Below, piece by piece: positions 7,334 through 15,942 of a stretch of 48,287 bases of DNA. The notes beneath the pieces were generated by a model. That model was not told the origin of the DNA, searched no databases, and worked only from the letters and a program-made list of their open reading frames with translations. Both the position numbers and the translations under genes were made by a program. The stretch covers positions 102,138 to 150,424 of the forward strand of contig CAJUDM010000011.1 of assembly GCA_910584915.1 (NCBI GenBank), in the 5' to 3' direction. The stretch's first letter is position 1, and the number at the start of each line of letters is the position of its first letter. The stretch is from an uncultured Lachnospiraceae bacterium. GTDB taxonomy: Bacteria; Bacillota; Clostridia; Lachnospirales; Lachnospiraceae.

Positions 7334-8788
7334 CTATTTTTTCTCCCAACACCTGCTCTCAATAAACAGTTCCGTCAGTTCGGGATCCAGCTTTCCCTCC
7401 TGTTCAGCCATGCTCCGCAGAATGCCGAGTGCCCGCTCCACGGGCATCGCCCGTTTGTATGGCCGGTCGTCAGCCACCAGCGAATCAAAGATGTCCAGTA
7501 TCGTGATCATCCTCACCTCACAGGGTATCTCCTCCGCCCTTTTATGCGAGGGATAACCTGTTCCATTCAAAAATTCATGATGCGCTGCCGCCCATTCCCG
7601 CACATGGGACAGATTTCCTGAAAACTGAATCTGGGACAGCAAACGATCCGTGACGCATACATGATCCTCCATGATCCTGCGCTCTTCCCCGGAGAGAGTG
7701 CCCTTCCTGATAGAAAGCATCGCATATTCTTCCGGCTCAAGCCACGGCTTTGCTGTACCATCTTCCCCTCTGTAAGTCCTGCCGCTCAGTTCCCTCAATC
7801 TCCCGAGCAGTTCATCCCCCACAAATCCCGCAGAATTTGCCTCTTCCACCAGCTCCCATGCCGCAGACACACAGTCTACACGTTCCTTTTCTTCCCCCTC
7901 CGTGATGCGTCCTGCCAGATGGTCGATCTTTGCCAGAAGCCTGATCACCTCCATGCGATGGCAGATCGCCGCATGCTGCTCCGGGAAAAGCCGTTTCTCC
8001 TTATTCATTACCTCCAGAGGCGTCACCAGCTTGCCGATATCATGGAGCAGGATGCTCATCAGAAACTCTTCCTTCTCCTCCTGCGTAAATATCTTTTGTC
8101 CTTCACAGCCTTTCAGATACTCCACAAATCTGTCGCCGCACTCCGCCATATGGCGGGCGTGGCTGGCATTGTAGGGCGTTCTCTCATCAATGGCAGAAGA
8201 CATCACCCGCACGAAGGACTGAAACAGCTCCTTGATCTCCTCCGTATACCACACATTCTGTATCGTGATCGCCGCCTGTGATGCCACGGACTCAAGCACC
8301 AGGATCATATCAGGATCAAAAGCGCACACTTCCCCCTTTTCATCCAGGGCATTGATCAGCTGAATGACACCTATCCTCTCCCCCTCCCTGTTGCGCATGG
8401 GCACCACCAGCATGGAGCGGGTATTGTAGCCTGTCATCGCATCGTAGCGAATGGGACCGGAAAAATCATAGTCCCTGTTATTTTTTACATCTTCGATACA
8501 GATCGTTCTATCCTCCAGCAGGGCCATCGCGCATACATTGCCTCTGTGCAGCGGGACTGGCGGCAGTTCCGGCTTTCCCCTGCTGCCTCCGGAATAAGTC
8601 CCCAATGTATCATTGCGCATGATCTCAAACTTCAGGGTATCCTCTTCCCTCAGATATAAGGTCCCAGCGTCACATCCTGCCAGTTCCATCACGCCTCCCA
8701 GAATATATTCGAGCAGACGGTTCAAGTCCCGCTCGGCGGACAACTGCACTCCTATCCTCAGGATTTTCTGCATGTCTTCCTGTCTCAT
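7334..8788 (-). CDS. GAF domain / HD-GYP phosphodiesterase
   Basis: A 484-residue cytoplasmic protein. Residues about 5-165 form a GAF domain (CDAGTLYL, then NTRSMLVVPM), which usually binds a small ligand such as a cyclic nucleotide. Residues about 195-480 form an HD-GYP domain: an upstream His in NASHARHM, the HD pair in HDIGK at about 249-253, and HHEFLNGTGYP at about 402-412, then DIFDSLVADDRPYK. HD-GYP enzymes cleave cyclic di-GMP or related cyclic dinucleotides. About 110 residues are inserted between HDIGK and the KGTLSGEER helix, more than in compact HD-GYP domains. Its GTG/ATG start overlaps the stop of the upstream hydrolase by 4 bases, so the two are probably translationally coupled. 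It is the last gene before a terminator. Confidence 0.85.
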   Translation of the reverse strand: MRQEDMQKILRIGVQLSAERDLNRLLEYILGGVMELAGCDAGTLYLREEDTLKFEIMRNDTLGTYSGGSRGKPELPPVPLHRGNVCAMALLEDRTICIEDVKNNRDYDFSGPIRYDAMTGYNTRSMLVVPMRNREGERIGVIQLINALDEKGEVCAFDPDMILVLESVASQAAITIQNVWYTEEIKELFQSFVRVMSSAIDERTPYNASHARHMAECGDRFVEYLKGCEGQKIFTQEEKEEFLMSILLHDIGKLVTPLEVMNKEKRLFPEQHAAICHRMEVIRLLAKIDHLAGRITEGEEKERVDCVSAAWELVEEANSAGFVGDELLGRLRELSGRTYRGEDGTAKPWLEPEEYAMLSIRKGTLSGEERRIMEDHVCVTDRLLSQIQFSGNLSHVREWAAAHHEFLNGTGYPSHKRAEEIPCEVRMITILDIFDSLVADDRPYKRAMPVERALGILRSMAEQEGKLDPELTELFIESRCWEKK

Positions 8789-9654
8789 AACTGTATCACC
8801 ATACCTTCCCTCGCAAAACGACAGATCCCGTCTTCACGTTCCGCCGCCTCCTGCTGCCCACGCAAAAAGCTGTCCGTATATTCCCCGCTGTAGTGGGTCA
8901 TCAGCACTGTTCCCACACCAGCGCTCCTGCCCAATTCAAGTCCCTGCCGCCAGGAAGAATGCCCCCATCCTCTGCACAGCTTCAGATCCTCATCCGTAAA
9001 ATTCGCATCCCAGACCAGAAGGCTGCCGTTTTGTGCAAACTCTGAAATCGCTTTGAACATCTGCCCGTTCATCTCACAGTCCAGCCCGTAAATCACGCTT
9101 CTTTTTTCATCCTCCAGACGGTACAGAAGGCTTCCGCCCGGGTGGTTTCCCGCCAAAGTGCGCACCGTCAGCCAGGGTTCTTCTTCGCTTCTCCCGCTAT
9201 ATGTGCCGCCTCCCTCCTTCCGCCCTTCTATACGGAAAGATTCTCCCGGCGATACCTCATGCACCTCTGCGCGGGCAGAAAACTCGATCGGATTAAAAGG
9301 CCAGTAAGGCTCGCCAAACAGCGTCTTCAGGCATCCTTTCAGACCTCCGCCTGCGTCCGCCCTGCCGTACAAATGAACTTCCGCCTCAGGATCCAGAAAA
9401 AGAGGAAAACCATAGAGCCCGCAGACATGATCCATGTGCAGATGGCTGAGCAGTATATGCACCCGCTTTATCCCGTTCTCTCTCAGCTTTTTTCCCAGTC
9501 CCAAAAGCCCGCTGCCGGCATCAAAGATCACCGCCTCGCCTCCACAGTCCGCAAAAATACAGGAGGTATTCCCCCCGTATTCCAGATAATCCCTGTGCGC
9601 TATGGGCATCGCGCCCCGCACGCCCCATACTTCCACCTTCCATGTCCCATCCAT
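8785..9654 (-). CDS. Metallo-beta-lactamase-fold hydrolase, possible cyclic-nucleotide phosphodiesterase
   Basis: A 289-residue cytoplasmic protein of the metallo-beta-lactamase fold. It opens with VEVWGVRGAMP and YGGNTSC, typical of the branch annotated as PhnP-like hydrolases that often sits beside signalling domains. Metal ligands are visible in HLHMDH (about 71-76), NHPG, GLDCEMN and THYSGEY. The substrate is unknown; the cyclase and HD-GYP neighbours make a phosphodiester such as cAMP plausible. The start is uncertain: ATG 9654 has GGGAGGG about 11 bases ahead and fits the conserved start, while an in-frame GTG at 9693 overlaps the cyclase stop as GTGA and would add 13 unconserved-looking residues. 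Confidence 0.82.
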   Translation of the reverse strand: MDGTWKVEVWGVRGAMPIAHRDYLEYGGNTSCIFADCGGEAVIFDAGSGLLGLGKKLRENGIKRVHILLSHLHMDHVCGLYGFPLFLDPEAEVHLYGRADAGGGLKGCLKTLFGEPYWPFNPIEFSARAEVHEVSPGESFRIEGRKEGGGTYSGRSEEEPWLTVRTLAGNHPGGSLLYRLEDEKRSVIYGLDCEMNGQMFKAISEFAQNGSLLVWDANFTDEDLKLCRGWGHSSWRQGLELGRSAGVGTVLMTHYSGEYTDSFLRGQQEAAEREDGICRFAREGMVIQL

Positions 9655-9689
9655 ACAGCCTGACGCCCTCCCATGTCCTCCGGAAGATC

Positions 9690-11501
9690 TCACCCGGGTA
9701 GAATCCCTTCCATAATCAACACTTCAAATCCTTCTTTCTTCCCCTTCAACTTAACCGTATCACCGAGGGAAGTTGTCCTGATCCGCCCCTTTAATTCATC
9801 CGACACTGCCCGGGAGATATAGATGGTTCCGCCCGGCGCATTTGCCTCCAGCCTCGCCGCCGTATTCACCGTGTCGCCGATCGCCGTATAATCCATGCGC
9901 TTCAGGGATCCGATATTGCCTACCACAGCTTCCCCCACATGAACGCCGATGCCAAAAGAAACATTCCTTCCATATCGTCTTAAAAGTTCCTCACTGAGTG
10001 ACTTAGAGCCCTCCACCATATCTGCGGCAGCCTTCACCGCATGCATCACATAGTCCTCCTGCGGCAGCGGCGCTCCCCAGAATGCCATCGCCGCATCACC
10101 CACGAACTTATCTAATGTGCCTCCATTCTTTAAAATACACTCTGAGATCAAAGTGAGATAACGGTTCAGTATCTCCACCACCTGTGCCGGCTCCAGAAGC
10201 TCCGACATGGGCGTAAAACCGCGCACATCCACAAAGAGCACCGCGATCCTTGTAAGGCGCCCGCCCAGTTCCAGCGCGTCAGAGCCTTCCCTCAGGATCT
10301 CAGTCACAATTTCCGGAGCCACATAGCGCTCAAAGGTATTTTTCACACGCCGCTTCTCCAGAGCCGCCTGTACATAGTTAAAAGCGATACAGCCCACATA
10401 CAGGATGGTCACCCCCGCCGGGATCCAGAGAAGGTGAAATACCAAACCCCTGTCATACATAAAGCGGCAGAAAACAAGGGAACCGCCGCTCAACAGTATC
10501 CAGAGCGTCGTTGAAACCCTTATCCTTCTCTTCCAGAATCCGAAAATCCCCGCAAGCAACACAAAAAACAGCACCACAAGCTGCAGGCCGTCACCTGCCT
10601 CCTGTTTATACTCCTCCCACAACAGCGCCTGCAGGGCGTTTGCCTGAAATTCCACGCCGTACATGGGCGCAGCGTGGTCCGCCGCCGTCAGATAACTATC
10701 CTGAAGCCCTGTGGCGTAAGGTCCGATCAACACGATCTTCCCCTCAAAATAGTCCGCGGAAACCTCCCCGGAGAGCAGATCCGCCACGGATATGGACTCA
10801 TAAAAATCTCCCGGCACACCGCAAAACGGCACATACCAGAAACCTCTCGCATCCACCGGAGGAAGCTTCCCCTGTTCCATGCCACTGTATTCCCGATACA
10901 TCTGCGCCGTCTTAAGCGCCAGCGAAGGGACACGCTCCCCTCCGGGCAGCTTTACCTCCAGCAGATGATGGCGCAGGATCCCGTCTTCATCCAGCATTGC
11001 ATTGATATGCCCCTGCTCCGTGACATCCCGCAGGGCCGCATATGGCTCGTCAAAGGCCGTCACTAAAAATGTGTCCAGACGGTATTCCTCCCCATCCCGC
11101 ACCAGCCCGCTGCCAAATTCCGCCGCGCAGGCAGTCACCACATTGTCATAGCGCCCCGCCGCCTCCGCAAGATATTCATCCGCCTCCGCATTCGTCTCCC
11201 CGGAGTAGAGCACATCGATGGCGATCACCGCCGGCCTTACCTCCTCCGATACATTAAGGGCATCCAGTGCCATCGCAATGATTTCCCTTCCCCACTGGTT
11301 GTACGGACCGATATCCTCAAGTGCCTTCTGATCGATCCCCACCAGAACGATCTCGCCGTCCGAAGCGCTCCTGCTCTGGTAAAAAGCGTCCGACGCCGCA
11401 AGGTCTGCGCGGTCTAAAATGCCGGATGCTGCGGCCGCCGTCATTGTAGCAGCAATTAACGACATGATAATAATTTTGATATATTTTTTATATTTACGCA
11501 T
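9690..11501 (-). CDS. CHASE2-domain adenylate/guanylate cyclase
   Basis: A 603-residue membrane sensor cyclase. A transmembrane helix (about 9-27) leads to an extracellular CHASE2 domain (about 30-290; IVLVGIDQKALEDIG and FEGKIVLIGPYATG are typical). Three transmembrane helices follow between about 303 and 372. The cytoplasmic class III cyclase domain has both metal aspartates (FVDVRGFTP, about 423-431, and LDKFVGDAAMAFWG, about 460-473) and DYTAIGDTVNTAARLE at about 536-551. The Lys in DKFVGD favours ATP, so cAMP is the likelier product, but that is inference. It is fourth in the operon and overlaps or abuts the MBL hydrolase gene. Confidence 0.92.
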   Translation of the reverse strand: MRKYKKYIKIIIMSLIAATMTAAAASGILDRADLAASDAFYQSRSASDGEIVLVGIDQKALEDIGPYNQWGREIIAMALDALNVSEEVRPAVIAIDVLYSGETNAEADEYLAEAAGRYDNVVTACAAEFGSGLVRDGEEYRLDTFLVTAFDEPYAALRDVTEQGHINAMLDEDGILRHHLLEVKLPGGERVPSLALKTAQMYREYSGMEQGKLPPVDARGFWYVPFCGVPGDFYESISVADLLSGEVSADYFEGKIVLIGPYATGLQDSYLTAADHAAPMYGVEFQANALQALLWEEYKQEAGDGLQLVVLFFVLLAGIFGFWKRRIRVSTTLWILLSGGSLVFCRFMYDRGLVFHLLWIPAGVTILYVGCIAFNYVQAALEKRRVKNTFERYVAPEIVTEILREGSDALELGGRLTRIAVLFVDVRGFTPMSELLEPAQVVEILNRYLTLISECILKNGGTLDKFVGDAAMAFWGAPLPQEDYVMHAVKAAADMVEGSKSLSEELLRRYGRNVSFGIGVHVGEAVVGNIGSLKRMDYTAIGDTVNTAARLEANAPGGTIYISRAVSDELKGRIRTTSLGDTVKLKGKKEGFEVLIMEGILPG

Positions 11502-11573
11502 CTATTTCTCACAGGCTCAGGCATTTTCGTATCATCCCTGACCGACTGCCGTAAGTTAAAATTACCACTTTCC

Positions 11574-12590
11574 TTATGGAAGAGAGACTACAAACACCTT
11601 TCTGGCAAAGTTATCACAGACATACAATTCATTCTCCACTAAAAGGATTCCCACCGGCGATATCGGGGAAAACATCTCCAAATCCTCCGGCTTACGGATC
11701 ACAAGCGTACTGACCGCCCCGTTTTTTACCATACGGATCGCACTGTTGCCGGTATCTGTTACATAAGCCATCCCATCGTCTCCCACCGCAACCCCCTGGG
11801 GCATGGAAAACGACGCCTCATCTGCGTTCCCGTCCTGACTGCCCTCCGCGCCGCTTCCCGCCACCAGTGATACCGCTCCGTCCTGAACTTTCACGATCCG
11901 GTTGGCACCAGTCTCCACCACATACAGTGCACCGTCCTTCCAACAGAGCCCCATAGGTTCCGATAACCCAGATGCAAAAGTGGTCAAAACCCCCTCCGGC
12001 GTCACCTTCCTGACCGCGTTCTCCAGCGTGTCCGCTATATACAGATTCCCCTCCTCATCCGTGGCAAGTCCGGTGGGATGAGAAAAAGCCACACCCATAT
12101 CCGTCATAACCAAGTCTTCCTGCGTATCGGCGTTGACGGTCTCAACGGAGTCCTCCCGTATCAGACGAACCACATCATTTTCTGTATCAGACACTGCGTA
12201 GCCATCCAGAAACGGCGTGATCGCCCAGGGATATTTAAAATAACTGTCCTTCGGAGGCGCATCATTATAACCGCCGAGCGGTCTCCCATAAGGATCCGCG
12301 ACAGTCTCTCCCCCTGCATACAGGGAACTTTTCTTATTCTTTACCTGCCATACCATCTTTCCGTATGTATCAGTCACCAGGAGATCCCCGTCCTCCGTCA
12401 GCGTGATGCCGGACGGCTCACACATCATGTCCAGTACATTTACCTCGTCCAGCACTCCCTCCCATATGGTATCCTCTTCTGTATTTCTCATCCAGAACAG
12501 TATCCCCGCCGCGATCAGGATCACTGCTGTCGCCCCCGCTCCCGTGACGGCGATGCGCTTCCGATCCCATTTCATTTTCTTTTCTTCCAT
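11574..12590 (-). CDS. Membrane-anchored NHL-repeat beta-propeller
   Basis: A 338-residue protein with one N-terminal transmembrane anchor (about 13-33) and an extracytoplasmic propeller. NHL-type repeats recur as PSGITLTEDGDLLVTDT, PTGLATDEEGNLYIADT, PMGLCWKDGALYVVET and PQGVAVGDDGMAYVTDT, each followed by a V/I-R-K/M-V strand. Such propellers usually bind proteins or carbohydrates and have no catalysis. Its place between secreted proteins and the sensor cyclase suggests an extracellular partner of the CHASE2 domain. Start 12590 has GGGAGATG ahead. There is no lipobox or sorting signal. Confidence 0.85.
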   Translation of the reverse strand: MEEKKMKWDRKRIAVTGAGATAVILIAAGILFWMRNTEEDTIWEGVLDEVNVLDMMCEPSGITLTEDGDLLVTDTYGKMVWQVKNKKSSLYAGGETVADPYGRPLGGYNDAPPKDSYFKYPWAITPFLDGYAVSDTENDVVRLIREDSVETVNADTQEDLVMTDMGVAFSHPTGLATDEEGNLYIADTLENAVRKVTPEGVLTTFASGLSEPMGLCWKDGALYVVETGANRIVKVQDGAVSLVAGSGAEGSQDGNADEASFSMPQGVAVGDDGMAYVTDTGNSAIRMVKNGAVSTLVIRKPEDLEMFSPISPVGILLVENELYVCDNFARKVFVVSLP

Positions 12591-12608
12591 TACACATCTC
12601 CCGTTCTG

Positions 12609-12683
12609 TCACTGATGCATAGCTGACGCTATGCAGATTGGCAATATGAATCTAATCTTTCTGCAGGATAACTGATTTTTCAT
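12609..12683 (-). pseudogene. 24-codon duplicate of the FecR-protein signal peptide
   Basis: An ATG at 12683 opens 24 codons ending in TGA at 12609. The peptide contains IRFILPICIASAM, nearly the same as IRFALSICIASAM in the signal peptide of the FecR protein (start 15810), and both open M-x-N-x-L. The DNA similarity continues upstream through the ribosome site (AAAGGTGTA in both) and includes the GCATAG...CTATGC palindrome. It therefore looks like the 5' end of a duplicated FecR-type gene cut after its signal peptide. It ends 18 bases before the NHL gene, so it could still be translated as a leader peptide. Too short for ordinary gene finding. Confidence 0.7.
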
Positions 12684-12715
12684 TAGAATACACCTTTCAT
12701 TTAGAGCAACCGACT

Positions 12716-14269
12716 TCAGACGGTCCCATCCTCTTTTATCTCTTCGGTCTCTTTGCTTTTCCAGGCATTTTCGTCCTTCTGCGCCGGATCCTCCGGCACA
12801 GAGTACGGTTCTTCCCCCGGGAGCGCCTCCTCCGTCGGAGGCATTTTCCCGTCTGCATTATGCTTTGTTCCCTGATCAGATTCTTCTTCCGAATTCAACT
12901 CCTCTTTCGTCCCCTGTTCTCCATCCGGCTTCAATCCCTCTTTCAAATCCGACTCTCCGTCAAAATTCAGCTTTTCCTCCAAGTTTAACTCTCCATCCGA
13001 ATGCCCTTCCTTCGAATACAATTCTTCTTCCGGGATCTCTGCCCCCTCCAGGTCAATCTCATTCCCGGACACATCAGTCAACCCTTCCGGGGTCTCCGCC
13101 TCTATCCCTTCTGACAGAAGCATGAGCGCCGCTTCCTCCGCCCCTTTCATCAGATAAGTATATCCGTCACGGTACTCCGCCCTGCATCCCGGCACTTCCG
13201 AACAAGAAGATCCGTCTTTCATATAAACCACCGGGGCTCCCTCGCCCTTCACCTTCACTTCTGTACCAACAAGTTCAAATAAGACACAGTCAGAAAAACT
13301 TTTTTCGCCGAAAGCCTCTCCCAGATGGAACGCTGCACCGCCGCTTTCCGCTTCATTCGTGACAGCGCCTCCCTCAAGAAAGATTTTCAATGGCTGCTCA
13401 GTTCTCACATCGCATATCCCATCGACCACAACTGTGCCGTCACCGCATTCTGACGACAGTTTTGCTCCGTCTTTTATTATCACAGTATTTTTTGTAGTAT
13501 TCGCCATATCTGCTTTTAAAACAGGCGCCTTTTTTCCATCCAAAAAAGCATTTCCACCGATTTCAAGCGTGTTATCATCTCGAAAATATCTCGACGACAT
13601 TTCTATGAGTGGTAAATTTCCTCCATTATAAAAATTGCCGCCACTTATGGAAAGATTACCGCCCTTCAAAAAAATCACCTCAGCACCATCTTCATTTCTG
13701 AGCGTTCCATTTATAATCTTCGCTTCTTCTCTATCAGCCAAAAGTACTGATCCTTTTATAATTCCGCCGGTCATCTCAAAGATACCGAGTTCAGCCTCTA
13801 TTCCCTCCTCTACAACTCCTCCTGCTATCCGGATTTCCCCGAATCCTGCCTGTTCAACTTTGGTAACACTACCATCCTCCATGATAAAAGAAGACTCATC
13901 CCCCAGATAAACATTTCCCTTTATTGACCCTTTATTAATAATGACTGAACTCTCCCCATTATCAATATTATTATTCCCAAACTCTACATTTCCGCCTTTT
14001 TCCACCTGGATTGTTCCATTATTTCTAAAATAAGTTCCATCTATAACAAGCCCCTTATTCTCCACAGAACTTACTGTCTCCGAAGTCATATTATCAGAAT
14101 GCGACATCATGTTATCCACACTGTCAGAATTGCTTTCCTCTGCTCCTGTCGAATCTATCCCCCCATTTGCCGCCCGCACTTCAAATGACATTCCTGTCAG
14201 GCATAAACACAAAAACACAATCTGCAAAATTCTTTTATACTTTTTTGCCATTTCTTTTTCTGTCTTCAT
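12716..14269 (-). CDS. Secreted repeat protein, beta-helix-like with acidic tail
   Basis: A 517-residue exported protein with a signal peptide (hydrophobic stretch LQIVFLCLCLTGMSFEV, cleavage near VRAA). Residues about 60-300 carry short repeats rich in N, G, I and V, such as FRNNGTIQVEKGG, SVIINKGSIKG and FEMTGGIIKG, the look of a parallel beta-helix. The last 110 residues are very acidic, with repeating E-x-x-L-N-x-D/E-G-E units, and no anchor or LPXTG signal. I do not recognise a family. The start at 14269 follows GGAGG with an 8-base gap; a TTG start at 14287 is less likely. It sits between the FecR protein and the NHL protein and shares N-N-G-T-I motifs with the FecR C-terminus. Confidence 0.75.
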   Translation of the reverse strand: MKTEKEMAKKYKRILQIVFLCLCLTGMSFEVRAANGGIDSTGAEESNSDSVDNMMSHSDNMTSETVSSVENKGLVIDGTYFRNNGTIQVEKGGNVEFGNNNIDNGESSVIINKGSIKGNVYLGDESSFIMEDGSVTKVEQAGFGEIRIAGGVVEEGIEAELGIFEMTGGIIKGSVLLADREEAKIINGTLRNEDGAEVIFLKGGNLSISGGNFYNGGNLPLIEMSSRYFRDDNTLEIGGNAFLDGKKAPVLKADMANTTKNTVIIKDGAKLSSECGDGTVVVDGICDVRTEQPLKIFLEGGAVTNEAESGGAAFHLGEAFGEKSFSDCVLFELVGTEVKVKGEGAPVVYMKDGSSCSEVPGCRAEYRDGYTYLMKGAEEAALMLLSEGIEAETPEGLTDVSGNEIDLEGAEIPEEELYSKEGHSDGELNLEEKLNFDGESDLKEGLKPDGEQGTKEELNSEEESDQGTKHNADGKMPPTEEALPGEEPYSVPEDPAQKDENAWKSKETEEIKEDGTV

Positions 14270-14343
14270 ACTCCGTCCCTCCGTCAATCATTCCATCCCG
14301 ACATCACTCCTCGCCACTGATGCCGCTATCCTATCCTGAACAA

Positions 14344-15810
14344 TTACGATCCTGTTACAATGATAGTTCCGTTATTTGTCATCATCCCGCCGACATTCAG
14401 AGTTCCATCTATTGTAACGGTATTTCCAGCCTCTATAGTCATATCCACATCTTCCTCCAAAGTCAGCGTTTTCCCAGCTGGAATGGTGATGTCAGAATCT
14501 ACGTTTACCACACTGGGATCATCTATCCACTCACCTGGTGTGTCTGTAGGCTGATACCATGTCTTATTCGGATTCGGATTTTTCTTCACCACGATTTCTC
14601 CCACATCCGGGCTGTTCAACAGATTATTCAGATTCTCTGCGCTTGTGGAATCCGTCCCATCCGTCAAAGTAACGGAATGTACTTCAACAGGATCCTGTAC
14701 GCCTCCACTATTTCCGCCGGAAGAACCGCCTCCTGATTCTCCGCCGGGCTCTGAAGGATCGGCAATTCCATTGGAAGTTCCATCGGGCACACCGCCACCT
14801 CCACCGGGCGGCGTCCCCGGGTCATTGCTGCCCATCCCACCGCCTCTCTCGGGATTTCTGACTCTTTCCGGTATTTCGCCTTCTTCCTCTGTCTCCGGCA
14901 TCTCTGCCGTCTCTCTCCCTTTCACCCACACCGGATCCCTCGAAATATGGTTCTCCTGCTTCCCGTACTCCTCCCGTATATGATCCATGGCATCCTTCAT
15001 CTGCTTCTGGTCAGCCGAGAGCCGCTCTTCCGCACCGTTTGCCGCGCTGCCTGTATCCAAGCCGGAAGCCTTTTCTATTTTCCCGCGCAGAGGCTCGTTT
15101 TCCTTAAGTTCCACTAGCACAAAGCCGTCGATATCTTCCTCCGTGAAGCCCTGTCTGAGGATATCGCACCGCTCCTCATCCTGTCTCTGCCCTTCCTCGT
15201 ACACCACAAACTCCGCCATTTCCCCGGCGGACAACGTGGTGCTCTTGATCTGTCCTGTCACAGGATCCGTCACATAGCAGACCACGGTTCCCTCCAGAAG
15301 ATACACCCTGGTGCGCCACCTGTCGATGACCTTCACCCATCCGCTGGTGCCGCGGATGCCCATCACCATCGTCGAAGTGCGGATATTTAGCGTTTCCTCC
15401 TCCTCCAGAGGTTCCGAGACATCAAAAAAAAGGTTACCGGACTTTAACAGGATCTCCAGCTGCTTTCCTTTCTTGCGGACCTCCGTCTCGCTGACAGCGT
15501 CCAGCTTGGCAAGCTTTTCGCTGTCCAGGCTGATCCACCCGTAACTGGATTCCTCTGTACTCGTTCGATAACCGTTGTACAATTTCATATGATCTATGAT
15601 GGAAATATTTTTTCCGGCAGCATTTAAAACGGACACTTCACCTTCCGTTTTCATAAGCTGCATCGCAGATGCCTCAGCAGATTCTATGCTCTCCGATGCC
15701 CCCCCGGAGCCGGCAGCATCTGAAGAGACTGATATTGATACAAGCATAGCCGATGCTATGCAGATCGACAGTGCGAACCTGATCCGCCTGTTAAGTAATC
15801 GATTCCCCAT
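14344..15810 (-). CDS. Secreted FecR-domain protein
   Basis: A 488-residue exported protein, first gene of the operon. A signal peptide (about 1-32) is followed by a FecR domain at about 50-215: EGEVSVLNAAGK, then NIRTSTMVMGIRGTSGWV, then TRVYLLEGTVVCYV. This matches the family pattern of T/R-x-x-A/M-V-x-x-RGT-x-F/W-V and a later E/L-E-G-x-V. After a charged region comes a Gly/Pro/Ser-rich linker (about 325-375), then a C-terminal stretch of beta-strand repeats (PAGKTLTLEEDVDMTI, IDGTLNVGGMMTNNGT). FecR domains relay extracellular signals in other bacteria; pairing with CHASE2 cyclases is known in several phyla, from memory. The ribosome site is AAGGTG ahead of ATG 15810. Confidence 0.85.
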   Translation of the reverse strand: MGNRLLNRRIRFALSICIASAMLVSISVSSDAAGSGGASESIESAEASAMQLMKTEGEVSVLNAAGKNISIIDHMKLYNGYRTSTEESSYGWISLDSEKLAKLDAVSETEVRKKGKQLEILLKSGNLFFDVSEPLEEEETLNIRTSTMVMGIRGTSGWVKVIDRWRTRVYLLEGTVVCYVTDPVTGQIKSTTLSAGEMAEFVVYEEGQRQDEERCDILRQGFTEEDIDGFVLVELKENEPLRGKIEKASGLDTGSAANGAEERLSADQKQMKDAMDHIREEYGKQENHISRDPVWVKGRETAEMPETEEEGEIPERVRNPERGGGMGSNDPGTPPGGGGGVPDGTSNGIADPSEPGGESGGGSSGGNSGGVQDPVEVHSVTLTDGTDSTSAENLNNLLNSPDVGEIVVKKNPNPNKTWYQPTDTPGEWIDDPSVVNVDSDITIPAGKTLTLEEDVDMTIEAGNTVTIDGTLNVGGMMTNNGTIIVTGS

Positions 15811-15862
15811 CTATGTACACCTTTCATCAATCGCGCCCGCCCTCGGGCGGTCTTTCTGTTAC

Positions 15863-15892
15863 ATTATACATAGATAAGCTGACACAAGTCAA
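15863..15892 (-). promoter_or_regulatory. Strong promoter of the FecR-cyclase operon
   Basis: On the minus strand TTGACT (15887-15892), an 18-base spacer and TATAAT (15863-15868) form a near-consensus housekeeping promoter about 55 bases ahead of the FecR-protein start. Between them lies a small GC palindrome (CCGCC...GGCGG, 15836-15849). No other promoter as good is seen inside the operon, so six genes may share it. Confidence 0.8.
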
Positions 15893-15942
15893 TTAAAACC
15901 GACGAATATTCCCTATCCCCGGTAATGTTCCTCCAACCGGGC

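Noticed and set aside
9655..9693. GTG 9693 as start of the MBL hydrolase
   Set aside because: Not excluded, because it overlaps the cyclase stop, but the added residues look unconserved and the ribosome site is poorer than for 9654.
15893..15942. Terminator after the GH32 gene
   Set aside because: A CCCGGT/ACCGGG stem is present but no U-run follows, so it was not listed.
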